Position numbers and translations under genes: made by a program
Assembly: GCA_963921195.1 (NCBI GenBank)
Contig: OY992537.1
Span: 97,422,736 to 97,486,735, forward strand
Direction: 5' to 3'
DNA: 64,000 nt
DNA from: Pegoplata infirma
Taxonomy: Eukaryota; Arthropoda; Insecta; Diptera; Anthomyiidae
Shown here: in pieces, positions 1 through 9,646 of the stretch
How positions within the stretch are numbered: the first letter of the stretch is position 1
Layout: the number at the start of each line of letters is the position of its first letter
Notes under the pieces: model-generated
What the model was told of the DNA's origin: nothing
What the model saw: only the letters and a program-made list of their open reading frames with translations
Database searches by the model: none

Positions 1-572
1 ATTGTGTTTTTTTTTGTTGTGATTTTTATTATTTTTTCGCATTATTTACCTTTTTGACAGCTGATTTGGAATATTCCAATAAAAATGCTGCCGTTTTCGC
101 ATTGATATACAGAAACAACTTTTTTTTCCAGAATCGAGAAACGATGGAATTTTTTGTTTCATACTTTTCGATGCGAAAACTTTTCGCATAAATTACAGAA
201 CACACCCACAGAATCTGATCATCAGATCCTATTTTTATTTATTTTTATAGTATTAAATATTTTTATAAGAAACAAACACATAAAATAATTTTATAAGAGA
301 CAAACAAATTTCACATTGCAATGCATTGCTACCAACTTGATGATACAAAAATGAACGAACCGGGTTGTTTTTTCTTTTTTGGTTTTATCTATTGAATTCT
401 GTATAATCGTTGTAAATATTTGATTCAACTTTACTGATTATTCAACGATATCAACATTAATTTTTGTTGAATACGGCAATATTCTGTAAAACTTGATCTA
501 CAATGGGTTTACTAATTTTTCTACTAAGATATTTCTATGAGTGTACAATTTTAGAATTTCCTGAGTTTATAG
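1..572. other. Gene-free AT-rich flank
   Basis: I see no gene, RNA or bounded element here. It is AT-rich sequence ending in the target-site duplication gtttatag (565-572) of the hAT element that follows. Confidence 0.5.
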
Positions 573-789
573 TAGTGTTTCCAATTCGGTTAATCGATTA
601 ACCGATTCCTCGATTAATCGCCTCTGTTTCGGTTAATGTCGAAACAAATAATTTAAAACGCAAATAATTATTCGACCCGATTAATCGGTTAAAATGGTTC
701 GATTAACCGGTTAATATTATTATCTCTATATTCTACTATAATTTGTTTAAAAAACTTCTTAATTTGTTTGAAAAACAAACTCCAGAAAA

Positions 790-1100
790 GAATATTCAGA
801 ACCAGAAGACATAATTTAAGAAGATATAATTTAAAATTCAGAAGACATAATTAAAAACTCAGAAATCCTAATTAAAGTTTTCAAACGCCATATTGAAAAT
901 CCCAATTAAAATTCAAGAAATCCCAATTGAAATTCAGAAAAGCTAATTCAAATTCAGAAATCCCAATTTAAATTCAGAAATCCAAATTGGAATTCAGAAA
1001 CGCCCAATTAAAATTAACGAAAGCGCAATCCAAATTCAGAAAAGCTTACTGAAATTTAGAAATCGCAATTGATATTCAGAATCTCCCAATTATTTTTTAA
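790..1100. repeat. Decayed copies of the ~21-bp AATTGAAATTCAGAAA satellite
   Basis: Successive diverged units of the form aattcagaaatcccaatt, spaced about 20-21 bp. This is the same family as the clean arrays at 7541-8350 and 9243-9636 and the variant at 19105-19345. It has much more mutation than the clean arrays, so it is presumably older. Confidence 0.65.
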
Positions 1101-1375
1101 TTTTCAAAAATCTAAAACTTAATTCGATTGACCTCAAATTTGTACCACATACATACATATATTGTGCTCGATTTAGGAGCACTCTTTCACCATTCACCTA
1201 ATTTTTAAAAATTTGGATATCAAATTTCGAATTTAAAGATTTTTAAATTTTTATCGAAATTCGAAAGAATAACAAATTTTTAAAAATTATGTGAATGGTG
1301 AAAAAGTACTCCCAAATCGAGCACTTTAAAAAAAAATACACAAAACAATGAACCACAAAGAAGACACAGATAATA

Positions 1376-2271
1376 GGTGTGTTCCAGAACTTTCCGGGTA
1401 AAGTTCGGTAAAATGAGAGAAAATCAAAAAACCTCTCACGATACCACAAAAATGCACAAAAGTACGGGAATGCTAAAAACCAAATTTCAAGCCCAAAATA
1501 AAAGAAAATGTAAACAAACCAAAAACGCTAAAATATTTTCGTAAGAAAAATTACTTTAAACAAGAAAACAAATTGTAAAAGTTTATTTTAATAACAAATT
1601 ATCTTTTTTTGTATTGAAAAAACACATTTCCTTGGTTTAGTTCTTTATTTTATTTAAATTTCCAATTTAGCTTCACAAAAAAAATCAGCTGTTTTTTTAA
1701 CATCTGCACTAAGAAAATTATGTCATTAACTGTTTGTAGGTTATTTTAAAAAGTAATCAGTAAAGTCATTTTAAAAGAAAAATCACTTATTTTATAAAGG
1801 ATTTAATTTTTTTACTGTTTCTGTAGTTTAAAAAAAATAATTTACTGTATTAAAAATGAATTTTCTGTTACATTTAATTTCGGCAGTAAAAAATTTCTTC
1901 TATAGTTTTACTGTTTTTCAATACAAAATAACTGAATATTCACTAGTTTTTTAATGTTTTGGTTAGTCATTAAATTAACATTTAAAATTGACTGTAATGT
2001 GTTTTTATTTTAAATGAAAAAACACTGGAATGGTTTTTAAATAAAATTTCATTTGTTTTAAGTGAATATTCACTGGAATTTACCTACATAATTCTTTGAG
2101 TGTGACTGTTACCAATTTACCCGAAAAAAAAGTGCGGGTAAGTTCGGTAAAATGAGAAAGTAATTTATTCTCTCAAAAACTCTCTCATTTACCCAATTTT
2201 TGCGTACGGGAACGCTTTTCGGGCTGGTTTGGGTACCCGCGGGCACCCGCGGTAACGTTCTGGAACACACC
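1376..2271. mobile_element. MITE with GGTGTGTTCCAGAAC termini
   Basis: Terminal inverted repeats GGTGTGTTCCAGAAC at both ends, flanked by taata (1371-1375 and 2272-2276). The subterminal motif cgggtaa...ttcggtaaaatgaga occurs near both ends. A TSD of taata with GG...CC ends hints at PIF/Harbinger (TWA target), but the superfamily is not settled. It is inserted inside the hAT element 573-2836 and itself contains 1707-2102. Confidence 0.7.
1707..2102. mobile_element. Nested CACT-ended MITE
   Basis: Left end CACTAAGAAAATTATGT and right end (reversed) CACTCAAAGAATTATGT, flanked by tg on both sides. The termini resemble the CACTCAGAAAATTATG family at 48559-52242. This is the third level of nesting. 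Confidence 0.6.
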
Positions 2272-3058
2272 TAATATAAACGCCAGCTACAGCGTTGCAT
2301 TACGATACAAATAATTTTAAACTGTGATATTAAACTAATATGGCATTCACACTTGCGACTTTAAACAATTTGTTCAACAAAACACCAGTAACAGAATAAA
2401 AACGAAATGGACACGGAACAAAGACTTTTTTAAACATCTCACTCTTAAACACTTCAAAACAGCAAGTGTGAACTCCGTATAAGCCGTGTTGTATTAAATG
2501 TTCAAATTTATGTTTTATGTTTTTGTTAGTTTAAAATTAATCAAAATTTATTTAAATGTGATATAACGAATTCCCTTGAAAAAGTCGACAAAAAATCGAC
2601 GAAACGTCGGGAAAAATATGTAATTAATTTGTTTTATTTACATCAACAACAATAGGCCCAAATAGCTTAATAAAGGAAACTTTAAACCAAAAAAATTTAA
2701 AATTTAAAAGATTTTTTTAATAAATCTATTGCAATTCAATTTATTTAAAAATTCGATTAATCGATAATCGCGATTAACGGTGATTTTTTTAATCGTAATC
2801 GCGATTATGAGATATCTCGATTATTTGCAAACTCTAGTTTATACTAATGTGGTAAACTAGAATTTTTAAATACTATGTATGTTAATTAATGGTAAATTTT
2901 AATTAAAAAGAAGTTAATAAATCCATATTACAATGAATGTTAACATAGATAGAATGCAAAAGTTAGTCTCTACATAATAAATTTTTTACACCCTTAAGAT
3001 AAAATATTTCAGAATTAAAAAAATTGCATATAAAAAACTTAAATGGCTTTATATATAC

Positions 3059-4263
3059 TAGAGTTAATTTTGGAAATTTGATATGCGGATATCATAAATT
3101 TTTTTAAGGATTTAGGTTAGCTAAAACGAATGCCGGTATTTTTTTGGGAAAATTTTTGCTCCTTGGGGTGGTTCAACGCATCTGAAATCGCGGATTTTAA
3201 GCTGATTTTTCTGCAGAGCAAAAACGGCTGAATATATCGCAAATCTGAATTCACCAATCGATTCTACAGCAAAAAATAATACTATGGTCGTTTTTTGAAC
3301 TCTTAAAAAAGGTTCCAAAAACCCACCACAGAGGGCGGAAATATAAGGTTCTTCCATTTTCTTTTCAAATTAATTTTTTAAATATGCACAATTAAAGGGC
3401 ATTTTCAGCTTGACAAAATGGTACTAAATTTTCCGTTCTATCACTACCCGTTAAAAAGTTATCAATTCTCAAAAATGGACAAAAACACGTTTTTTGAGAA
3501 TTTTGACCTCAATTTTCTCGAAAACATGACGTTATAGAAAAATTTGAAATCTAGATTCAGAATCAGCATCGAAATGTTAATCGAAAACAGATTTTATGAT
3601 CCCAGAATATCTTCCAAAAACATCACAAAAAAATGCTCTCAATAATGCACAAAAATGCGTTTTTTGTGAACTTTGACCTCAATTATCTCAAAAACCTGAC
3701 GTTACGGAACATTTTGGAAACCAGATTTGGAATCAGCATTGAGAGGAAAATCGAAAACGAGTGTCCAGACCGCTGACCCATCCAAAAATTTTTAAAATTT
3801 CGGTCAGTGTTTTATAATTTTACCATTAGAAAAAAAATGTTGAAGCCTTATAACTTTTTAATGGGTTGTGATAGAAAGGTGCTTTTGGTACCAATTTTCT
3901 TAGCAAAAACTGCCTCTTCATCGTGCATGATTAAAAAATAATTTAATTTTTTTTTTAAAAAATCGATTTTTCCGCCCCCTGCTGTGGGTTATTGGAACTT
4001 TTTTTAAGAGTTCTAAAAACTTCTATTTTATTAATTTTTGCTGTAGAATCGACTGGTGAAATCAGATTTGCAATATATTCAGCCGTTTTTTCTCTGCAGA
4101 AAAATCAGCTCAAAATCCGCGTTTTCAGATGCTTTGAACCACCCCAAGGAGTGAAAATTTTTCCAAAAAAATACCGGCATTCTTTTTAGCTCCCTTAAAT
4201 CCTTTAAAAAAATGATGATATCCGATAAACAGATGAAATGACATAGTCACCAAACGAACTCTA
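3059..4263. mobile_element. Palindromic hAT-like foldback
   Basis: Perfect 8-bp target duplication atatatac (3051-3058; 4264-4271) with TAGAGTT/AACTCTA ends. The arms (about 3060-3360 and 3960-4263) are long imperfect inverted copies, so a single strand could fold into a hairpin of about 0.3 kb around a ~600-bp middle. Both arms yield similar short open frames (3121-3357 minus, 3992-4189 plus). These reflect the inverted repeat, not an identified protein. Confidence 0.8.
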
Positions 4264-4309
4264 ATATATACGACTATAGTCGTGGATATTTTCTAACTGA
4301 ATCTAACAC

Positions 4310-5210
4310 CTATTTTCATAATTTTCTAAGGGAAAACAAATATCTCAAATATATTTTATAGAAAAATGTCTCAGAATTTCAGACATTATCCTTACAAAAT
4401 ATTTAAATGCTTATTTGACTCTGAATAAAAGATTTTTTTTATTGAAACATTTTCCACAATTGTAAAAATTTTTCTGTAGGAAAAATATATTAAAGGTTAT
4501 AACTTCTATAGAAAAAAATCTATAAAAAATAATCCCTCAGAAACTGGGAATTTTTCCTAAAAAATACTGTTTTAGAATTCCAAGAATCTTTCTGCAAAAA
4601 AGATTTCTCAGGATCGGATAACTTTTCAATAGGAAAAACGTTAAAAATCTGAGCTTTTCTATGAGAAATATATTTTCAAATCTAAGAATTTTTGTTATGG
4701 AAATATTTTTAAGAATATGATTTTTTTTTTTTAATCTTTTAATCTGAGAATTTTTATATAGGAAAATTTTATAAAAATCATTGATCAATGAACTTTTCTA
4801 TAGAAAACTATATTAGATGTGAGATTTTTTGGAACGAAAAAAATTACTCCGAATCTAAACATTTTTCTATTTGTAAGAATTTTGTAAGAATTTTCTATAG
4901 AAAATTTATCTCTAAATCTACAAAATTTCTGTTGAAATAGTGTCTTAAAATGTTTCTTTAGAAAAATGTCTAAGACTCCAATAATTTTCTATATGAAAAA
5001 TGTTTCAGAATCTGAAAAACTGCCTCAGAAAACACTTTTTTTTTTATAGAAAATTGCTATAAAATTAAAGATTTAATTTTTAGAAAAGTGTACAAAATTT
5101 CTTTATAAAGTTTCTGTTCGAAAAAGCTTTCAGAATCAGAGAATTACATTAAATATGAGAATTTTTTAAGAGGTTTTCTATAAATAAGTGAATCAGAATT
5201 TGGAAATTAC
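4310..5210. repeat. Decayed ~35-bp minisatellite (tctatagaaaaatgtctcagaat type)
   Basis: Loose repetition of ttttctatagaaaaatgtc + tcagaatctgag-like units. A cleaner version lies directly upstream of the nuclease-like gene (27120-27490). No gene is visible in this stretch. Confidence 0.6.
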
Positions 5211-5588
5211 TAAAAAAATACTATTGTATTATAAGTTTGAACTAAGTAAATTATTAAATTACATTAAATTATAAGAAAGTGGCAATTTACTATCATATGA
5301 GGATGTATTTAGCTAATTAAGTTACCTTGATATATACACTCTAAAAAACGCATGTAAACTTACTATTATAAATTGGGTAAATTTTTGTTGAATAGCACTC
5401 ATTATGTGTTAATATAAACACGAAATGCGTAAAATAATTTGAAACAAATTAAACACAGCAAATCATTAATATTATCCGTTAATTCAAATATTTTACACAC
5501 AAATGTGTAAACAAACTTGTCAAACAACTACAAAAAGAAAATAAACACAATACGATTTATATCTTCAATCAATTCAACAAGTACTATA

Positions 5589-5650
5589 GCCTAGCTGAAG
5601 TGTGCCAGCTTTGCGTGCAGCGGGTCCTTGGTTCGTCTCCGCTGGCAATC
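5589..5650 (+). other. tRNA-like segment 1 in MITE K1
   Basis: Contains gcctagctgaagtg (A-box-like) and ggttcgtctcc (B-box-like), then a T-rich tract from 5654 that would terminate Pol III. GCCAGC/GCTGGC can pair, but the spacing does not allow a normal cloverleaf. It is read as a tRNA-derived relic or Pol III promoter, not a functional tRNA. Confidence 0.5.
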
Positions 5651-5883
5651 AACTTTTTTTTTTCAATTTTTTTTTTTTTTTCAATTTTTTTTTTTTAATT
5701 ATTACTTTTTTTAACATTGTATTAATATTATTATAGTTAAATAATTAAAAAAGTTATATAAAAACACATATAGACGTTTTTATACATATTTTACTCTTCT
5801 TTAGCTTTTATTATAATTATTTTGGTTTCATTCTATATACATACACACATGTTAAATAACTAAAACGCCAGATAAAAGTATAA

Positions 5884-5949
5884 GCTTCCGTAGCGTAGTG
5901 GTTAAGAAGTGTACTTTAAGGTGTCGAGTTCGATGCTTGCTGGCGCCGA
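5884..5949 (+). other. tRNA-Val-like segment in MITE K1 (internally shortened)
   Basis: Begins GCTTCCGTAGCGTAGTGG, close to the conserved 5' half of animal tRNA-Val, including the A box. It ends with gagttcgatgc, a B-box-like motif, then a T run. About 10 bases of the anticodon region present in the K2 copy (7231-7304) are missing, so it cannot be a normal tRNA. Confidence 0.6.
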
Positions 5950-6127
5950 ATGTTTTTTTTTTTTTTTTGTTTTTTTGTTATATTTATTCACCTCTTTTTT
6001 ATTTAAATTAACCATTAATGGTCAATTTATTCAATTTACACATTCAGAGTAAAATTACCCAATTTATAGTAGGAGTCCAGTTTCCTACTATAAATTGGGT
6101 AAATTTCCACAAATTTTGATTAGAGTG

Positions 6128-6378
6128 TAGAAATACTCGAACATTATTAAAATGTTTACTTGTTTGAAATTTATTTATTTGTATGAAAATAAAATTCTTT
6201 TTTTATTAATAAAATTCTTTTAAGAACTTTAAATAAATTTTTTTAGAATTTTATTTCTTTTAAGAATTTAAAATAAAATTCTTTAGAATTTTATTTAAAA
6301 TTCAAAATTGAATTTTTTGAAAAATTCAAAATTGAATTTTATCAATAACGAATTTTAATTTTTATTGTTTTTCCTTGT
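6128..6378. other. AT-rich simple sequence (AAAATAAAATTC type)
   Basis: Low-complexity runs of aataaaattcttt. The same sequence appears inverted at 32637-33000, where ccttgtctgg/cagacaagg marks a shared junction. No gene seen. Confidence 0.5.
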
Positions 6379-6515
6379 CTGGATTTTATACATAAATTCC
6401 GCTTGTAACGCCTCGACATATCAGTCTAGGATAAAAAGTTTATAGCCATGTCCGTTCGTCCGTCTGTCTGTTGGAAAAAATCGAACTTTCGAAAGACATC
6501 TTTGAGGCTTCTGTA
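6379..6515 (+). mobile_element. INE-1/DINE-1-like fragment (interrupted by K2)
   Basis: Contains ttccgcttgtaacgcctcga, then tctaggataaaaagtttatagccatgtccg-type sequence and the gtccgtctgtctg motif typical of dipteran INE-1/DINE-1-like repeats. It continues at 7466-7535 (gcttagcagatatatccc) beyond MITE K2. The uninterrupted counterpart at 31640-31660 shows the TA target intact. Confidence 0.6.
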
Positions 6516-6549
6516 CACTCTAAAAAACGCATGTAAACTTACTATTATA

Positions 6550-7023
6550 CACTCTAATCAAAATTTGTTGAAATTTACCCAATTTATAGTAGGAAACTGG
6601 ACTCCTACTATAAATTGGGTAATTTTACTCTGAATGTGTAAATTGAATAAATTGACCATTAGTGGTTAATTTAAATAAAAAAGAGGTGAATAAATATAAA
6701 AAAAAAACATTCGGCGCCAGCCAGAATCGAACTCGACACCATCCGATTTGAAAGTACACTTCTTAACCACTACGCTACGGAAGCTTATACTTTTATCTGG
6801 CGTTTTAGTTATTTAACGTGTGTGTATGTATGTTGGATGACAATTTTATTTACACATTTGTGTGTAAAGTATTTGAATTAACGGATAATATTTATTATTT
6901 GCTGTGTTTAATTGGTTTAAAAGTATTTTACGCATTTTGTGCTGATATTAACACAAAATGCGTGATATTCAACCAAAATTTACCCAATTTATAATAGTAA
7001 GTTTACATGCGTTTTTTAGAGTG
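6550..7023 (-). mobile_element. CACTCTAA MITE, copy K3, self-inserted into K2
   Basis: Reverse-orientation copy with TA on both sides (6548-6549, 7024-7025). K2 reads attataaattggg across the site once K3 and one TA are removed. It carries the tRNA-like unit on the minus strand (6711-6784). K3 is shorter than K1 and lacks the region around the first tRNA-like segment. Confidence 0.85.
6711..6784 (-). other. tRNA-Val-like segment in MITE K3
   Basis: Minus-strand copy of the unit described at 7231-7304, with A box, B box and a following T run on the minus strand. Confidence 0.6.
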
Positions 7024-7230
7024 TAAATTGGGTAAATTTTGGTTGAATATCACGCATTTTGTGTTAATATCAGCACAAAATGCGTAAAATACTTTTAAAC
7101 CAATTAAACACAGCAAATAATAAATATTATCCGTTAATTCAAATACTTTACACACAAATGTGTAAATAAAATTGTCATCCAACATACATACACACACGTT
7201 AAATAACTAAAACGCCAGATAAAAGTATAA

Positions 7231-7304
7231 GCTTCCGTAGCGTAGTGGTTAAGAAGTGTACTTTCAAATCGGATGGTGTCGAGTTCGATTCTGGCTGGCG
7301 CCGA
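7231..7304 (+). other. tRNA-Val-like segment in MITE K2
   Basis: 74 bp starting GCTTCCGTAGCGTAGTGGTT, which matches the conserved start of animal tRNA-Val well (A box tagcgtagtgg), and ending with gagttcgattctgg (B-box-like). The acceptor 3' strand and T stem do not pair properly with the 5' half, so it is a degenerate tRNA-derived unit. A run of eight Ts follows within a few bases. It could act as a Pol III promoter unit. Confidence 0.65.
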
Positions 7305-7540
7305 ATGTTTTTTTTTTATATTTATTCACCTCTTTTTTATTTAAATTAACCACTAATGGTCAATTTATTCAATTTACACATTCAGAGTAAAATTACCCAA
7401 TTTATAGTAGGAGTCCAGTTTCCTACTATAAATTGGGTAAATTTCAACAAATTTTGATTAGAGTGTAGCTTAGCAGATATATCCCTACAAAAATAAAGCG
7501 AGATTTTGGCAGCACAGCTTTTTAGTAAGTGTGTACACCT

Positions 7541-8350
7541 TTTCCAATTGAAATTCAGAAAATATCAATTGTAATTCAGAAATCCCAATTGAAATTCAGA
7601 AAAACACAATTGAAATTCAGAAATCATAATTGAAATTCAGAAAAGCCCAATTGAAATTCAGAAATCACAATTGAAATTCAGAAAAGCCCAATTGAAATTT
7701 AGAAATCACAATTGAAATTTAGAAAAGCCCAATTAAAATTCAGAAAATCACAATTGAAATTCAGAAAAGCCCAATTGAAATTCAGAAATCCCAATTGAAA
7801 TTCAGAAAAACACAATTGAAATTCAGAAATCATAATTGAAATTCAGAAAAGCCCAATTGAAATTCAGAAATCACAATTGAAATTCAGAAAAGCCCAATTG
7901 AAATTTAGAAATCACAATTGAAATTTAGAAAAGCCCAATTAAAATTCAGAAAATCACAATTGAAATTCAGAAAAGCCCAATTGAAATTCAGAAAAACACA
8001 ATTGAAATCCAGAAAAGCACAATTGAAATTCAGAAAAGCACAATTGAAATTCAGAAAAGCACAATTGAAATTTAGAAAAGCCCAATTGAAATTCAGAAAA
8101 CCACAATTGAAATTCAGAAAACCACAATTGAAATTCAGAAATCGTAATTGAAATTCAGAAAAGCCCAATTGAAATTCAGAAAAGCCCAATTGAAATTCAG
8201 AAAAGCCCAATTGAAATTCAGAAAAGCACAATTAAAATTCAGAAAAGCCCAATTGAAATTCAGAAAAGATCAATTGAAATTCAGAATATCACAATTGAAA
8301 TTCAGAAAAGCCCAATTGAAATTCAGAAATCACAATTGAAATTCAGAAAA
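7541..8350. repeat. 21-bp satellite array, left arm
   Basis: Roughly 38 units of AAATTCAGAAAAGCCCAATTG with variants (cacaattg, tcacaattg lacking one base, tcataattg). A block around 7600-7760 is repeated nearly verbatim around 7805-7965, so larger multi-unit duplications occurred. Confidence 0.9.
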
Positions 8351-8367
8351 TGTAAACAAACCAATTA

Positions 8368-8834
8368 CACAGTGATACAAAATCAAACTTTTGGAATCGG
8401 AATGGGATGAAACCAAAAGTAAATGAAAGCTGACGTTTTCCATAACAAAACCCTCAAGGCCTTTTTTTTAGGTCAGAGCTAGATTTTATTTTACACGCAT
8501 TTAAAGTTGGTGATTTTAAAGCCAAATTATTACAATAATCCACTGTACACCGTTGCGTATGATTGTTATTTAAAGGCAATTATTAATATAAATCACTGGT
8601 CACCGTTGCGTATGATTGTTATTAAAAGGCAATTACAATATTAATCATTCGCCACTAATACAGTTTTCAAGCATTTATTATTATAATTATAATAAAAGTG
8701 CACTAACTTCAAATGCGTGTAAAAAAAAATCTAGCTCTGAACTAAAAAAAAGCCTTGAGGGATTTGTTATGGAATATGTCAACTTTCATTTGCTTTTGGT
8801 TTCATCCCATTCCGATTTTTGGTGTTGCACTGTG
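8368..8834. mobile_element. PIF/Harbinger-like MITE (TTA target)
   Basis: Ends CACAGTG...CACTGTG with exact 3-bp duplication tta (8365-8367; 8835-8837). The foldback's right arm supplies the empty site, because its inverse runs ccaattatgagtcac without interruption. The inner arms (8385-8520, 8700-8825) are inverted copies. The middle has a ~60-bp direct repeat containing caccgttgcgtatgattgtt. Confidence 0.8.
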
Positions 8835-8950
8835 TTATTAGTCACCACTACAAACATAGACACATTATGCAAATGCAGTACAGAAATGTGTGTATGAGAG
8901 TATCTAACTTTAATCTCTTGCTTAGTATTGTAGAGAGCAGACAGACAATA

Positions 8951-9132
8951 CACTCATAAAATGCTTAAGGTAACATCAAGTGAAACTGACTTTTTTATTA
9001 TTTTTCTTTAAAACTAATTTTTCATTAATGCATTTGTCAAGGTAGAGTAAATATTTTTGTTCACTATATTTATTTACAAAAAATAATAAAAATTCAGTTA
9101 AACTAAATTTTACCTACAACATTCTATGAGTG
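8951..9132. mobile_element. CACTCA-ended MITE in the foldback's centre
   Basis: 182 bp, CACTCATAAAATGC...CATTCTATGAGTG, with TA on both sides (8949-8950, 9133-9134). Removing it restores cagacaatattattgtctg, the tip of the foldback hairpin. Confidence 0.85.
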
Positions 9133-9242
9133 TATTATTGTCTGTCTGCTCTCTACAATACGTAGCAAGAGAATAAAGTTAAATACTCTCATAGTTGTAC
9201 AGCATTTGTTTAATGTGTGACTCATAATTGGTTTGTTTACAT

Positions 9243-9636
9243 TTTCTGAATTTCAATTGTGATTTCTGAATTTCAATTGTGATTTCTGAATTTCAATTGG
9301 GCTTTTCTGAATTTCAATTATGATTTCTGAATTTCAATTGGGCTTTTCTGAATTTCAATTGTGATTTTCTGAATTTCAATTGGGCTTTTCTGAATTTCAA
9401 TTGTGCTTTTCTGAATTTCAATTGGAATTTTCTGAATTTCAATTGTGCTTTTCTGAATTTCAATTGGGCTTTTCTGAATTTCAATTGGGATTTTCTGAAT
9501 TTAAATTGTGCTTTTCTGAATTTCAATTGGGCTTTTCTGAATTTCAATTACGATTTCTGAATTTCAATTGTGCTTTTCTGAATTTCAATTGGGATTTCTG
9601 AATTACAATTGATCTTTTCTGAATTTCAATTGGAAA
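9243..9636. repeat. 21-bp satellite array, right arm (inverted)
   Basis: About 18 units of CAATTGGGCTTTTCTGAATTT, the reverse complement of the left arm array. It is about half as long as the left arm, so the arms have changed copy number independently. Confidence 0.9.
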
Positions 9637-9646
9637 AGGTGTAGAA

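Larger units (their letters stand above)
573..2836. mobile_element. Non-autonomous hAT-like element (TAG[T/A]GTTT termini)
   Basis: The left end reads TAGTGTTTCCAA and the right end, reversed, TAGAGTTTGCAA. Flanks are gtttatag (565-572) and gtttatac (2837-2844), a 7/8-matching 8-bp target duplication as expected for hAT. Both subterminal zones are packed with variants of the palindrome TTAATCGATTAA, probably transposase-binding sites (inference). No transposase reading frame remains. It carries a decayed satellite (790-1100) and a nested MITE (1376-2271). Confidence 0.75.
5337..6127 (+). mobile_element. CACTCTAA MITE, copy K1, with two tRNA-like segments
   Basis: Starts CACTCTAAAAAACGCATG and ends TTGATTAGAGTG, flanked by TA on both sides (5335-5336, 6128-6129). 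The TA duplication and CAC ends suggest a Tc1/mariner-type mobiliser (inference). The inside holds two Pol III-like A/B-box segments (5589-5650 and 5884-5949), each followed at once by long T runs. Copies K2 and K3 lie at 6516-7465 and 6550-7023. Confidence 0.8.
6516..7465 (+). mobile_element. CACTCTAA MITE, copy K2 (host of K3)
   Basis: Begins CACTCTAAAAAACGCATG, ends GATTAGAGTG, with TA duplications at 6514-6515 and 7466-7467. The homologous sequence at 31641-31660 lacks the element and has one TA, which is an empty site within the same window. It is split by K3 (6550-7023), inserted in opposite orientation at a TA only 32 bp inside the left end. That makes the 6480-7500 region almost palindromic. 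Confidence 0.85.
7536..9641. mobile_element. Foldback element with 21-bp satellite arms
   Basis: Ends are CACCTTTTCCAATTGAAA in inverted orientation, flanked by TA (7534-7535, 9642-9643). Each arm consists of an inverted array of 21-bp units (7541-8350; 9243-9636) followed by a unique stem (tgtaaacaaaccaatta..., then agagagcagacagacaata). Two younger insertions interrupt it: a TTA-flanked MITE in the left arm (8368-8834) and a CACTCA MITE at the exact centre (8951-9132). With these removed it is a near-perfect palindrome with almost no loop. There is no transposase. The arrays have a period divisible by 3 and produce spurious open frames. Confidence 0.8.

Noticed and set aside
3121..4189. Two similar short proteins on opposite strands (3121-3357 minus, 3992-4189 plus).
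   Set aside because: They are the two arms of one palindromic hAT-like element, so similarity is expected. No recognised domain, and the frames are not full-length genes.
7231..7304. Functional tRNA-Val gene.
   Set aside because: The 5' half matches well, but the T stem and the acceptor 3' strand do not pair. It lies in a multi-copy MITE. Called tRNA-like only.
7905..8339. Long open frames on both strands of the 21-bp arrays (KFRKAQL and FSEFQLG repeats; also 9314-9601).
   Set aside because: The repeat period is a multiple of three, so any stop-free unit gives an open frame. Both strands are open and there is no non-repeat sequence. Not genes.
7541..9636. CRISPR-like array.
   Set aside because: Units are contiguous 21-bp repeats without unique spacers, in an insect-type genome and in inverted orientation as transposon arms.
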